Assembly (NCBI RefSeq): GCF_015595035.1
Contig: NZ_JADNRN010000002.1
Coordinates: 636,647 to 700,646 of the forward strand
DNA length: 64,000 nucleotides
From: Marinibium conchae
Lineage (GTDB): Bacteria; Pseudomonadota; Gammaproteobacteria; Enterobacterales; Alteromonadaceae
Direction: 5' to 3'
Part shown: positions 54,659 through 62,581 of the stretch, in pieces
How positions within the stretch are numbered: the first letter of the stretch is position 1
Layout: each line of letters opens with the position of its first letter
Position numbers and translations under genes: made by a program
Notes under the pieces: model-generated
What the model saw: only the letters and a program-made list of their open reading frames with translations
Database searches by the model: none
Told to the model about the DNA's origin: nothing

Positions 54659-57235
54659 ATGAAATCAAAAGCATTAATTTCTTTATCTGTTTTGGCAGCA
54701 CTCTCTGCCAACCTTCAAGCTAAAACAGTATCTGGTCAAGTTAAAGACCAAGGTGGCTTGCCGCTTACAAAAGGTAAGGTCCAAATTATGGGCACCAACA
54801 AAAGCGTACAAATCGATGAAAATGGTCGCTTCACGTTTAGCGGTGTAAAGCCTGGCAAAATTGAGCTTCATGTAGCGAGCTCTCAGCATATCCATAGCAG
54901 TACAGAACTAGATGTGCCTGAAGCTGGCCTTGTAGATGTGAATATTCAGGTAGTCAACTCAAGCATCGAAATCTTCGACGTTACCGCAAGTGCATTTCAT
55001 GCCTCTACAATAGAGTCTGCTGCTCCGGTAAGTGTTTTAGCTGGCGATGAGCTAAGAAAAAAACAGGCATCCACCTTGGGTGATACGCTTAAAAATGAAG
55101 TAGGTGTACATTCTACTTTTTATGGCAACGTAGCGAGTTCCCCTATCATTAGAGGGCTTGATGGCCCGCGTGTGTTGATTACTCAGAATGGTCTTGATTC
55201 TGGTGATGCTTCTCGTGTTGGCCCCGATCATATTGTTGCAACTGATTCCTCTACCGCTACACAAATTGAGATTTTACGTGGTCCAGCAACCTTGTTTTAT
55301 GGCAGCGGCGCGATAGGTGGTGTAGTCAATGTGGTAGACCAACGAATTCCAGATAACAATGACTGGGAAGGTGAGCTACTTACTGAGCGCAACACTAACA
55401 ATAGCGAAGAAAGTTTTGCCGGTTCACTAAAAGGTGGTAGTGGTGATTTTGCATTCAACGTGCAAGCCTTTTATCGTGACGCCGATGATTATCGTATTCC
55501 AGGCTATGCCGAAAACGAAGAAGCACATGATGATGAACATCACGATGACGACCATGACGACGATCATGATGATATGCATGAAGAGGATCACGAAGAGCAC
55601 GATGATGAACATCAAAGCGATGAAAAAGGCATCGTTGAGAACTCATCAAGCCGTAGCAAAGGTTTTACTCTTGGCGGCAGCTATCTGATGGATAACGGTT
55701 TCGTTGGCTTTTCCTTTGAGCATATGTCGAGTGTCTATGGCATTCCGGGTCATGCACATGGCCATGAAGACGAGCATGATGAAGATCACGATGAAGAGCA
55801 TGGTGATGAACATGAAGGCGAACATGACGATGAAATGGAAGAGATCGTCAAAGGTGATCTACAGCAGAATCGTTATCAGCTGATCAGTCAGCATCAAATA
55901 AGCTCAGACTGGTTAAGTGCCATCAATACAAGCTTTGCCTATACCAATTACACGCACGCAGAGATCGAAAATGGCGAGATTGGTACTGTGTTTGCCAATG
56001 ATTCGCAAGAGGCTAGAGTAGAGCTTATACATCAGCCTATGGCTGGTTGGCGTGGTGGTTTGAGCGTGCATTACAAAGATAGCGATTTCGAAGCAATTGG
56101 TGAAGAGGCATTTACTCCGCCATCGAGAACACGCAGCTTGGGTGTGGGTATTATTGAAGAGCAACACTTTGGTGACGTCTTGGTGCAACTGGGTGCACGC
56201 ATTGAAAGAGTGCGCATTGAAGTGCCTAGCCTTCAAATTGGCGAAATAGAGCTGGAAGGCGAATTGCATGAAGACCACGATGACGATCATATGGATGATG
56301 ACATGCACGGTCATTCAGAAGGCCATAGTGACATCGAGCGTTTTTCTGGTGGTAGCAGCAGTAGAAACTTTACACCGATGAGTTTATCTGCGGGTGCAGT
56401 ATGGGATTTCGCTGAAGGTTACAATTTGGGTGTGTCTTATGTACATGCGCAACGAGCGCCTTCTAATGCAGAATTATACTCATTCGGCCCTCACATCGGC
56501 ACTAGCACCTATGAGCTAGGTGCCTTGTTCAATGTTGATGAGGATGGTGATATTACTTTCAATAGCGGTGGTGTAGAGGAAGAAGAGTCCAACAACATTG
56601 ATATTTCACTTCGCAAATTTAGTGGAAATTTTGGTTTCGTACTAAATGCATTTTACAACAGCGTAGATAATTATTATTACGCAGCCGAAACCGGTTTTAT
56701 TGCGAGTGATGAGCATGAAGAAGAGCATGCGGATGAGCACATGGACGAAGATGAGCACGAGCATTCTGAGGAAGGGCTTCCGGTATTCGTGTTTGATTCC
56801 GTTGATGCTGATCTCTACGGCTTTGAAGCACAGTTAAACTGGCAGGCTACTTCATCGCTTCGCCTACGAGCACAAGGCGACATGATCCGTACCCGTTTAG
56901 ATAACACAGAAAATGGTCGTTTCTTGCCGCGCACCCCGCCAACTCGATTTGGTGTGAGTGCAAACTACGTGTTGAATGAGTGGCAAGCTGAACTCAGTGT
57001 TAACCATCATTTCGAGCAAGATCGCACAGCTGAGTTTGAAACAAGCACAGATGCTTACACTTTGGTCGACCTAGACCTTAACTACCAAACGGCATATCAA
57101 AATGTTGATTTGACCGTGTTCTTAAAAGGTAGAAATCTAGCGGATGAGGAAGCCAGGGTTCATACTTCATTCTTAAAAGATTTAACGCCGGTACAAGGTC
57201 GCTCATTTATCTTCGGCGTGCGCGCAAACTTCTAA
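54659..57235 (+). CDS. ZnuD-like TonB-dependent receptor with His/acid-rich loops
   Basis: 858-aa outer-membrane receptor: signal peptide (1-21), a carboxypeptidase-regulatory-like beta domain (about 25-100), plug (HSTFYGNVASSPIIRGLDGPRVL) and barrel ending GVRANF. Four stretches rich in His, Asp and Glu lie in predicted loops: residues about 287-322, 366-396, 534-561 and 684-706. This composition and the two Zur-like sites upstream point to zinc, as in ZnuD. Copper or another divalent metal is possible. The barrel family is otherwise like TonB siderophore-type receptors. A terminator follows it. Confidence 0.87.
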   Translation: MKSKALISLSVLAALSANLQAKTVSGQVKDQGGLPLTKGKVQIMGTNKSVQIDENGRFTFSGVKPGKIELHVASSQHIHSSTELDVPEAGLVDVNIQVVNSSIEIFDVTASAFHASTIESAAPVSVLAGDELRKKQASTLGDTLKNEVGVHSTFYGNVASSPIIRGLDGPRVLITQNGLDSGDASRVGPDHIVATDSSTATQIEILRGPATLFYGSGAIGGVVNVVDQRIPDNNDWEGELLTERNTNNSEESFAGSLKGGSGDFAFNVQAFYRDADDYRIPGYAENEEAHDDEHHDDDHDDDHDDMHEEDHEEHDDEHQSDEKGIVENSSSRSKGFTLGGSYLMDNGFVGFSFEHMSSVYGIPGHAHGHEDEHDEDHDEEHGDEHEGEHDDEMEEIVKGDLQQNRYQLISQHQISSDWLSAINTSFAYTNYTHAEIENGEIGTVFANDSQEARVELIHQPMAGWRGGLSVHYKDSDFEAIGEEAFTPPSRTRSLGVGIIEEQHFGDVLVQLGARIERVRIEVPSLQIGEIELEGELHEDHDDDHMDDDMHGHSEGHSDIERFSGGSSSRNFTPMSLSAGAVWDFAEGYNLGVSYVHAQRAPSNAELYSFGPHIGTSTYELGALFNVDEDGDITFNSGGVEEEESNNIDISLRKFSGNFGFVLNAFYNSVDNYYYAAETGFIASDEHEEEHADEHMDEDEHEHSEEGLPVFVFDSVDADLYGFEAQLNWQATSSLRLRAQGDMIRTRLDNTENGRFLPRTPPTRFGVSANYVLNEWQAELSVNHHFEQDRTAEFETSTDAYTLVDLDLNYQTAYQNVDLTVFLKGRNLADEEARVHTSFLKDLTPVQGRSFIFGVRANF

Positions 57236-57291
57236 GTGCGTCTGTGCCAGCCTCTCTCTTGGCTGGCAATCAATATGGTTCCCGTGTGTGG

Positions 57292-57338
57292 CCAGCTAAT
57301 ATAAGGTACGAAAGTGCTTTGTGTTAGCTGGTTTTTTT
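57292..57338 (+). terminator. Terminator after the ZnuD-like receptor
   Basis: CCAGCTAA (57292-57299) pairs with TTAGCTGG (57324-57331) across a 24-base loop and is followed by TTTTTTT. A second hairpin lies 25 bases upstream, so the receptor message has two stem-loops at its end. Confidence 0.75.
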
Positions 57339-57456
57339 GTGCTTACTGTGTGTATATCAAACGCCCCCCAGTTTCTTCCATAACTGATATTTCTTAACAT
57401 TTTATGAATGTTTTATGATGTTGATGTCAAAAAAGCTTCACTGTAATGCAAGTTAA

Positions 57457-57474
57457 ATGTCACCCCACTGTCAT
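57457..57474 (+). promoter_or_regulatory. PhoB-box-like direct repeat
   Basis: ATGTCAC-CCCA-CTGTCAT: two 7-mers spaced 11 bp start to start, matching the PhoB half-site CTGTCAT at 5-6 and 7 positions. Further weaker matches occur in phase at 57424 and 57435. It lies 120 bases before a PhoX-like gene, a classic target of PhoB. Confidence 0.55.
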
Positions 57475-57593
57475 AGGTCAATCCCAAACTACACAAACCA
57501 AAGTATGCAGTCATTGGCCATAGAGTCGCTTTGGATTTAACAACAAGGCACTGCAAAAACGCTTTGTCTTCATATAAATAACTGGGAAATGTT

Positions 57594-59468
57594 ATGAAAA
57601 ACTCATCTATTACAAATTTAAAACTCACCACTCTTGCGCTTGCTGTGTCTCTTGGTTTGTCGGGTTGCTTTCTTGAGGGTGATAAGGGTTCAGATGGCAT
57701 CGACGGCATTGATGGTGCTGACGGCGCTCAAGGTCCAATCGGTCCAGAAGGTCAAGACGGCGGGCAAGGTGAGCAGGGGCCTAGCGGTGATTCTGCTGGA
57801 AAACTAACTCGTATAGCAACAGTCCCTGACGGCGCTGAAGTTACAGGCATTTTTCTCACAGATGAAGGTGATTTGTTTTTCAATGTTCAACATCCGTCAA
57901 ATGCTAATACTGCCACGACTGATATTAATCCCATGCCCATTAATACCGGCACAGTTGGCGTGCTTTCAGGTGTGAATTTCAACCGTTTGCCTTCTACATT
58001 GATAGATTCTCCTGTTCCTGCCAGTCAGCAAGAGCGTGAAACGGTGGTTAGTGCATACGGTCAATATCAGGTGCTTGGGCAAACAGGCGATACCTTCGAG
58101 GGCATGCTTTCCGAAGGTTTAGGTCATATTTATACCCTTGATAAACAAAGCTTGATCCTCGAAAACGATATGCCAGATTTTAATGGTTTTGTCTCAACTG
58201 GTGAAGGTGAGGGCTATCTATTCTCTAACTGGGAGGAGCTTCCTGGTGGAATGAGCCGAATGAAAGTCGAGAAAGATGCACAGGGAATGTGGGAAGTTAC
58301 TGAAGCAATGATGATTGATTTCTCTTCGGTTTGGGGAACAGCTGCAAATTGCTTCGGCTCTATGACGCCATGGAATACGCCACTGACTTCTGAAGAGTGG
58401 GTAGTTGATACAAACGTAAACAGTACTACTGATGCCGATTGGAATGACCCTAATGAGATTGCAAATAATAGTCGCCTTGGTCGCATGTGGGCAATGACAG
58501 CGCCAGATGCCCCAAATCCATACAACTATGGATACATAGCAGAAGTTAAAGAGGCAATTTCTGATACTCCTCAAGTTGTTAAACACTTGGCAATGGGGCG
58601 TTATGAACATGAAAATGCTACGGTGATGCCAGACGGTAAAACGGTCTATTTATCGCAAGATGATACCGGTGGCGTGTTCTTTAAATTTATCGCGGATAAC
58701 GCCGAAGACTTATCTGCTGGCACCCTATATGGCGCAAAACTCGAGCAAGACCCAGGGCAAAACGACCCAGCAACCACAGGCTTCAATGTAACTTGGGTTG
58801 AAATAGCTTCAGGAGACAACGCGACAATTCGTGCTTGGATCGACGAATACAATGGTATCGGAAGTGATGACTATGTTGAGGGTGCAAGCTCCTATATCAC
58901 CATGGCAGATGTTCAAGCTTGGGCCAACGGTGACACGACCTACCCAAGTGAAGAAAATGGCGGTGGTGCCGTTACTGCAGGTGATCCAATGGATGATCGC
59001 GTTGCCTTTTTGGAGTCTCGTGCGGCTGCAAAAATGAAAGGTGCAACAGCTGAGTGGCGTAAATTAGAGGGAATTAGTATCAATCATGATAGGGCAAAAG
59101 AAGCTGTTGAAGGTGTCGATTTGATTGAGGGTGAGCTAGTGACTAACGCCTACCTGTATATGGGTATTGCTGATATAGACAATACTATGACGGATGGTGA
59201 AGGTGACATACAGCTGTCAGCGCGTGTTAAAGACTGTGGGGGCGTTTATCGAGCTCGTCTTGGTGAAAACTATAATATTAGTCGAATCGAACCTGTTGTT
59301 ATGGGCTCAACTTACCGTTCGAGCTTGACCGGAGCAGAGCGCTGTGATGTTGATAACTTGTCTCAGCCCGACAACGTTATCGTCATGAATGACGGGCGCA
59401 TACTGATTGGAGAAGATGGCTTCCAAGAAAACAACACTTTGTGGATGTATCAACCAGCCAGTAACTAA
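57594..59468 (+). CDS. PhoX-like (DUF839) lipoprotein with collagen-like stalk
   Basis: 624-aa exported protein. A lipoprotein signal ends at the lipobox GLSGC (Cys25), followed by twelve Gly-X-Y triplets (residues 32-67), then a DUF839 beta-propeller. PhoX-type landmarks are present: NCFGSMTPWNTPLTSEEW, GRYEHENATV, KTVYLSQDDTGG and a C-terminal VIVMNDGRILIGEDG. PhoX members are calcium/iron phosphatases, usually exported by Tat; here the signal is Sec/lipoprotein-type with no twin arginine. Hydrolysis of phosphate esters is inferred, with the Pho-box-like array upstream as support. A few metal ligands cannot be checked by eye. Confidence 0.82.
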   Translation: MKNSSITNLKLTTLALAVSLGLSGCFLEGDKGSDGIDGIDGADGAQGPIGPEGQDGGQGEQGPSGDSAGKLTRIATVPDGAEVTGIFLTDEGDLFFNVQHPSNANTATTDINPMPINTGTVGVLSGVNFNRLPSTLIDSPVPASQQERETVVSAYGQYQVLGQTGDTFEGMLSEGLGHIYTLDKQSLILENDMPDFNGFVSTGEGEGYLFSNWEELPGGMSRMKVEKDAQGMWEVTEAMMIDFSSVWGTAANCFGSMTPWNTPLTSEEWVVDTNVNSTTDADWNDPNEIANNSRLGRMWAMTAPDAPNPYNYGYIAEVKEAISDTPQVVKHLAMGRYEHENATVMPDGKTVYLSQDDTGGVFFKFIADNAEDLSAGTLYGAKLEQDPGQNDPATTGFNVTWVEIASGDNATIRAWIDEYNGIGSDDYVEGASSYITMADVQAWANGDTTYPSEENGGGAVTAGDPMDDRVAFLESRAAAKMKGATAEWRKLEGISINHDRAKEAVEGVDLIEGELVTNAYLYMGIADIDNTMTDGEGDIQLSARVKDCGGVYRARLGENYNISRIEPVVMGSTYRSSLTGAERCDVDNLSQPDNVIVMNDGRILIGEDGFQENNTLWMYQPASN

Positions 59469-59499
59469 GGCGGTATTAGCATTTAGCCACTGTGTATAA

Positions 59500-59540
59500 A
59501 GCGAGCCTGTGAAAAAGGAAGATCTAGGCTCGCTCTATTT
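59500..59540 (+). terminator. Hairpin between the PhoX-like and cytochrome genes
   Basis: 9-bp stem AGCGAGCCT/AGGCTCGCT (59500-59508 with 59526-59534), 17-base loop, followed by CTATTTT. Either a terminator or an attenuator, since the next ATG is only 26 bases further on. Confidence 0.6.
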
Positions 59541-59566
59541 TGCCATCAAATAACAAGAGAAAGCCC

Positions 59567-61318
59567 ATGAAAGTCATGTCAAAACAATTCTTTCAGATTA
59601 TCTTATCGGTCAGCGCAATGGCGTTTTTGATTGCCTGCTCTCCTTATCAAGGCCAACATAAACACAAGACTCGATTAGCGAGTAGTGATGAATCTAGTCA
59701 ACTATTGCAGAGTGACTACCCGTATTCTGAAGGTGACGATATCCCTGCCATCGCTTACATGCACCACGACGAAACCTACAATGCGGAATCCGTCATTCCA
59801 CCCCAGTGTTATACTAAAACCGAAGGGGTAAATAACCCTTGCTATGCCTGCCATCAAAGCTACGATAGATCCGAGGCGCGACCAAATCAAATGGGAGATG
59901 GGACACTACAAGGCAATTACGAGTTTTCTGATGTTGGGCTAAGGAACAGCTGGAAAAATTTATTTGTAGATAGGCAAGCCTTGATTGAAAGTATCCCAGA
60001 TAAAGACATTGACCTATGGGTAGACGAAGATAATTATCATCAGGCATTGTCTGCGGCGGTTACTTCGGCACAGAAACAAGAATATGACTTTCTTGAAGCA
60101 CAGCCGCTGCCTGCAAATATGCGCCTTGCTAACCTAGGTAATCCTGACATTGCATTCAGTAAAAACGGATTGGCTACGGACGGAAGCTTCTGGGTGGCCT
60201 ACAATTATAAACCTTTCCCGAGTACTTTCTGGCCAACTAACGGATCTTTCGGTGATGCAATGATCCGCTTGCCCAAGGATTTCAGAAATATCAACGGCAA
60301 GTTTAGCGAAGCTATTTATTTTCTTAATTTGGCGGCAGTTGAACTCGCTATGAAGGATCTAGAGTCGGTGACTATCTACCCTTTTAATGAAAAGGCACAC
60401 GGAATAGACATTAATGGCGATGACTTGCTAAGTGAAAGTGTGAATCGTCTAGTAAAACCCAGCCACTATTTTGGCGATGCAAAAAACACAAGCCTGGCAA
60501 GGATGCTTTATCCGCAAGGCAGTGAGTTTTTGCACACTGTGCGTTATCTAGATGAAAATGAGAAGGGTGATATCCTTCCATCCAAGCGCATGAAAGAGGT
60601 GCGTTACATGCAAAAGCACTTGTTTCGTTCTCGCGAAAGTTTAGCTTCAGCCTATTATGCTGAGGCAAAAGACAAACACTTTGAACAATTACCTCAAACT
60701 CGCTACTTGGGTGAGCGTGGCATCGACAACGGTTTTGGTTGGACAATCAATGCTTTTATTGAAAATAAATCAGGTGAGCTTCGTCCTCAGCATGAACAAG
60801 AATTAGCCTATTGCAACGGCTGTCATAAGTCGGTTGGAGCCAGTTTCGATCAAACTTTCTCCTTCGTACGTAAGGCTCCAGGCATTGATGGTTGGGGTTA
60901 CATCGACCTAGCAAGCTTAACCGATGCACCTAATATAAACGAGGAACTTGGAGAGTACCTTACTTATATGACTAGAGTCGGTGGTGGAGATGAGTTTAGA
61001 CAAAACACCGAAATGCTCGATAAATGGTTCGATGATGATGGCAAGATAAAAGCATCGGAGGTTGCCAATACTCCGTCCTTGCAGGCTCTGATTGTTCCGT
61101 CACCGGAACGAGCTAGAAAACTGAATAAAGCCTATTTCACCATCGTGCAGGAGCAAAGCTACCTCTTTGGCAGAGATGCGACCATTTCAACAGCAAAAAA
61201 TGTTATTGAAAAAATAGACACGGAGCAAGCGCCGCTATTGGATGAACATCAATATAAGTGGGACATGCGCTTGGATTGGGCACATCAAAGTGGACTAAAT
61301 TTAGCGAAGGAGAATTGA
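59567..61318 (+). CDS. Lipoprotein with two c-type haem motifs
   Basis: 583-aa exported protein with a lipobox FLIAC (Cys24 from ATG 59567). Two CxxCH haem-attachment motifs are present: NPCYACHQ (Cys92, Cys95, His96) and YCNGCHKS (Cys416, Cys419, His420), far apart, so at most a dihaem cytochrome. I do not recognise a catalytic domain in the rest. A TTG at 59540 is in frame but has no ribosome site. It is followed one base later by an MntP-like membrane gene with which it surely shares a transcript. A role in periplasmic electron transfer is inference. Confidence 0.75.
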   Translation: MKVMSKQFFQIILSVSAMAFLIACSPYQGQHKHKTRLASSDESSQLLQSDYPYSEGDDIPAIAYMHHDETYNAESVIPPQCYTKTEGVNNPCYACHQSYDRSEARPNQMGDGTLQGNYEFSDVGLRNSWKNLFVDRQALIESIPDKDIDLWVDEDNYHQALSAAVTSAQKQEYDFLEAQPLPANMRLANLGNPDIAFSKNGLATDGSFWVAYNYKPFPSTFWPTNGSFGDAMIRLPKDFRNINGKFSEAIYFLNLAAVELAMKDLESVTIYPFNEKAHGIDINGDDLLSESVNRLVKPSHYFGDAKNTSLARMLYPQGSEFLHTVRYLDENEKGDILPSKRMKEVRYMQKHLFRSRESLASAYYAEAKDKHFEQLPQTRYLGERGIDNGFGWTINAFIENKSGELRPQHEQELAYCNGCHKSVGASFDQTFSFVRKAPGIDGWGYIDLASLTDAPNINEELGEYLTYMTRVGGGDEFRQNTEMLDKWFDDDGKIKASEVANTPSLQALIVPSPERARKLNKAYFTIVQEQSYLFGRDATISTAKNVIEKIDTEQAPLLDEHQYKWDMRLDWAHQSGLNLAKEN

Positions 61319-61319
61319 T

Positions 61320-62021
61320 ATGGATATTTCTTGGTTTGACTTTGGCTTTGCTTGTGCGGTAATGGCCATCGGCATAGGGACGGATGTCGCACTAGCAACT
61401 CTTGCGAGAGCTGAACAGCTCCGAAGCATAAAAAGTATTATATTGTGGATATTTGGCGTGTCGTTAACTCATACTTTGTTTCCTATGCTCGGCTACTTAA
61501 TGACCTACTTTTCTGTGCAAGTTGTTCCAATGCTTACCCCTGCGATTGGCATTCTGGCAGCGTTGTGCATATTCTGGTTCTTGTATCATGAATTAGTCAA
61601 CTTAGGCCGTGAAAATGACGCGAGCGACAAACAGCGTTTTCTCGTCTCTTTGGCTTTGATTTTGGCGGTTAGCTGGGATGCTTTATGGTCAGGTCCTGCA
61701 AAGTCTGCGCAAGTGATTGGTTGGCCTGAATTGCTAGTGTGGGTGTCATTTATACTGGTAGGTGTTGTTGTTTCTTTACTCGCGACTAGCGCATTCGTGT
61801 TCTCAAAGGTGCTACAAGCAATTATTTTGAAAAGCCAGCCAGTTCACCTTAGTCTGCTTTGTATGCAATATTCGGTTATTGCGTATTTCGGCTTTCTAGC
61901 CATCACTCGCTACACACTTAACTTGTCACTAGCCTGGTATTCAATCATGGGCTTGTCCTTAACCATAACTGGGGTGTTGATGCTGTGTCGACTCAAATTG
62001 AATCGTTTCCAATATCAATAG
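61320..62021 (+). CDS. MntP-like six-helix membrane protein
   Basis: 233-aa inner-membrane protein with six hydrophobic segments arranged as two similar halves. Each half has a helix with a lone aspartate in the pattern of the MntP/YebN manganese exporters: GIGTDVALATLARA (half 1) and AVSWDALWSGPAKSA (half 2), with SLTHTLFPMLGYLM between. Overall similarity to MntP is weak, so it may be a distinct branch of that LysE-like superfamily. AGGAG precedes the ATG; it starts one base after the dihaem lipoprotein stop. Confidence 0.55.
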   Translation: MDISWFDFGFACAVMAIGIGTDVALATLARAEQLRSIKSIILWIFGVSLTHTLFPMLGYLMTYFSVQVVPMLTPAIGILAALCIFWFLYHELVNLGRENDASDKQRFLVSLALILAVSWDALWSGPAKSAQVIGWPELLVWVSFILVGVVVSLLATSAFVFSKVLQAIILKSQPVHLSLLCMQYSVIAYFGFLAITRYTLNLSLAWYSIMGLSLTITGVLMLCRLKLNRFQYQ

Positions 62022-62060
62022 GCACAAGCTGTGAAAGTAAATTCTCGCCAGTCGGTCTTA

Positions 62061-62093
62061 TTAATACAACTAAGCACTACTAGTATGTATTAA
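62061..62093. repeat. 8-bp inverted repeat between MntP-like and thioredoxin-like genes
   Basis: TTAATACA (62061-62068) and TGTATTAA (62086-62093) are perfect complements 17 bases apart; A/T-rich, without T-run. Possible operator, 16 bases before the next ATG. Confidence 0.4.
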
Positions 62094-62109
62094 CTATAGC
62101 GAGTAAAAA

Positions 62110-62544
62110 ATGCAATTATTAAAGCTTCACATCAGTATATTGGCATCCCTTTTCTTCTTTATGAGTGCTTCTGCACAGGCTGATGACGTTCAGGAAATCA
62201 AATGGATGGACTACGAAGACGCCAGAGCTAGCAACTCATCCAAGCCGATATTTGTCTTTGCGGAAATGGCTTTTTGTTCGGCCTGTAAAAAGATGAAAGA
62301 AGATGTGTTTGTGCTTGATGATATTGCGGCTACCCTGAATAATGATTTTATACCGGTAAGAATGCATACCTTGGGTATTTTTCCAAACAAGCTTAGTGAT
62401 CTGAGAGATGAAAATGGCGATGAATTAACCTTAGAAGGCTCACCCGGTTTCGTGATAATCAAAGATGAGCAATACTCTGTATTTTATGGCTTTCAAAGTG
62501 CCGACACCTTGCGCAAAGTGTTTCAAATGGTATTGAACGATTAA
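62110..62544 (+). CDS. Exported thioredoxin-fold protein
   Basis: 144-aa protein with a signal peptide to about residue 24 (SASAQA) and a thioredoxin-like domain of the DUF255/thioredoxin_7 type: FVFAEMAFCSACKKMK gives a CxxC (Cys56, Cys59), with cis-Pro in EGSPGFVII. Such proteins act as periplasmic reductants, for example for c-type haem maturation or metal-sensing cysteines. It follows the dihaem lipoprotein and MntP-like genes by 88 bases, so a role in maturing the CxxCH protein is conceivable but unproven. Confidence 0.8.
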   Translation: MQLLKLHISILASLFFFMSASAQADDVQEIKWMDYEDARASNSSKPIFVFAEMAFCSACKKMKEDVFVLDDIAATLNNDFIPVRMHTLGIFPNKLSDLRDENGDELTLEGSPGFVIIKDEQYSVFYGFQSADTLRKVFQMVLND

Positions 62545-62581
62545 GTGAGCGCAGCTGCAGCGCGGCGCTCAAGTCGCTCAC
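62545..62581. other. Inverted repeat between convergent genes
   Basis: GTGAGCG (62545-62551) and CGCTCAC (62575-62581) flank a G+C-rich core between the thioredoxin-like stop and the GH3 stop. It could form a hairpin on either strand but has no T-run, so factor-independent termination is uncertain. Confidence 0.4.

Larger units (their letters stand above)
57236..57593. other. Intergenic region with terminators and a Pho-box-like array
   Basis: 358 bases. First comes a perfect 8-bp hairpin TGCCAGCC/GGCTGGCA (57245-57252 with 57261-57268) without T-run, then the terminator listed below, an inverted repeat AACATT/AATGTT (57396-57412), and the PhoB-box-like repeats. No ORF. Confidence 0.6.

Noticed and set aside
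55427-55688. Open reading frames on both strands over the His/acid-rich part of the ZnuD-like receptor
   Set aside because: They arise from the repetitive GAT/CAT/GAA codons in other frames, have low-complexity Met/Ile/Val or His/Arg composition and no ribosome site.
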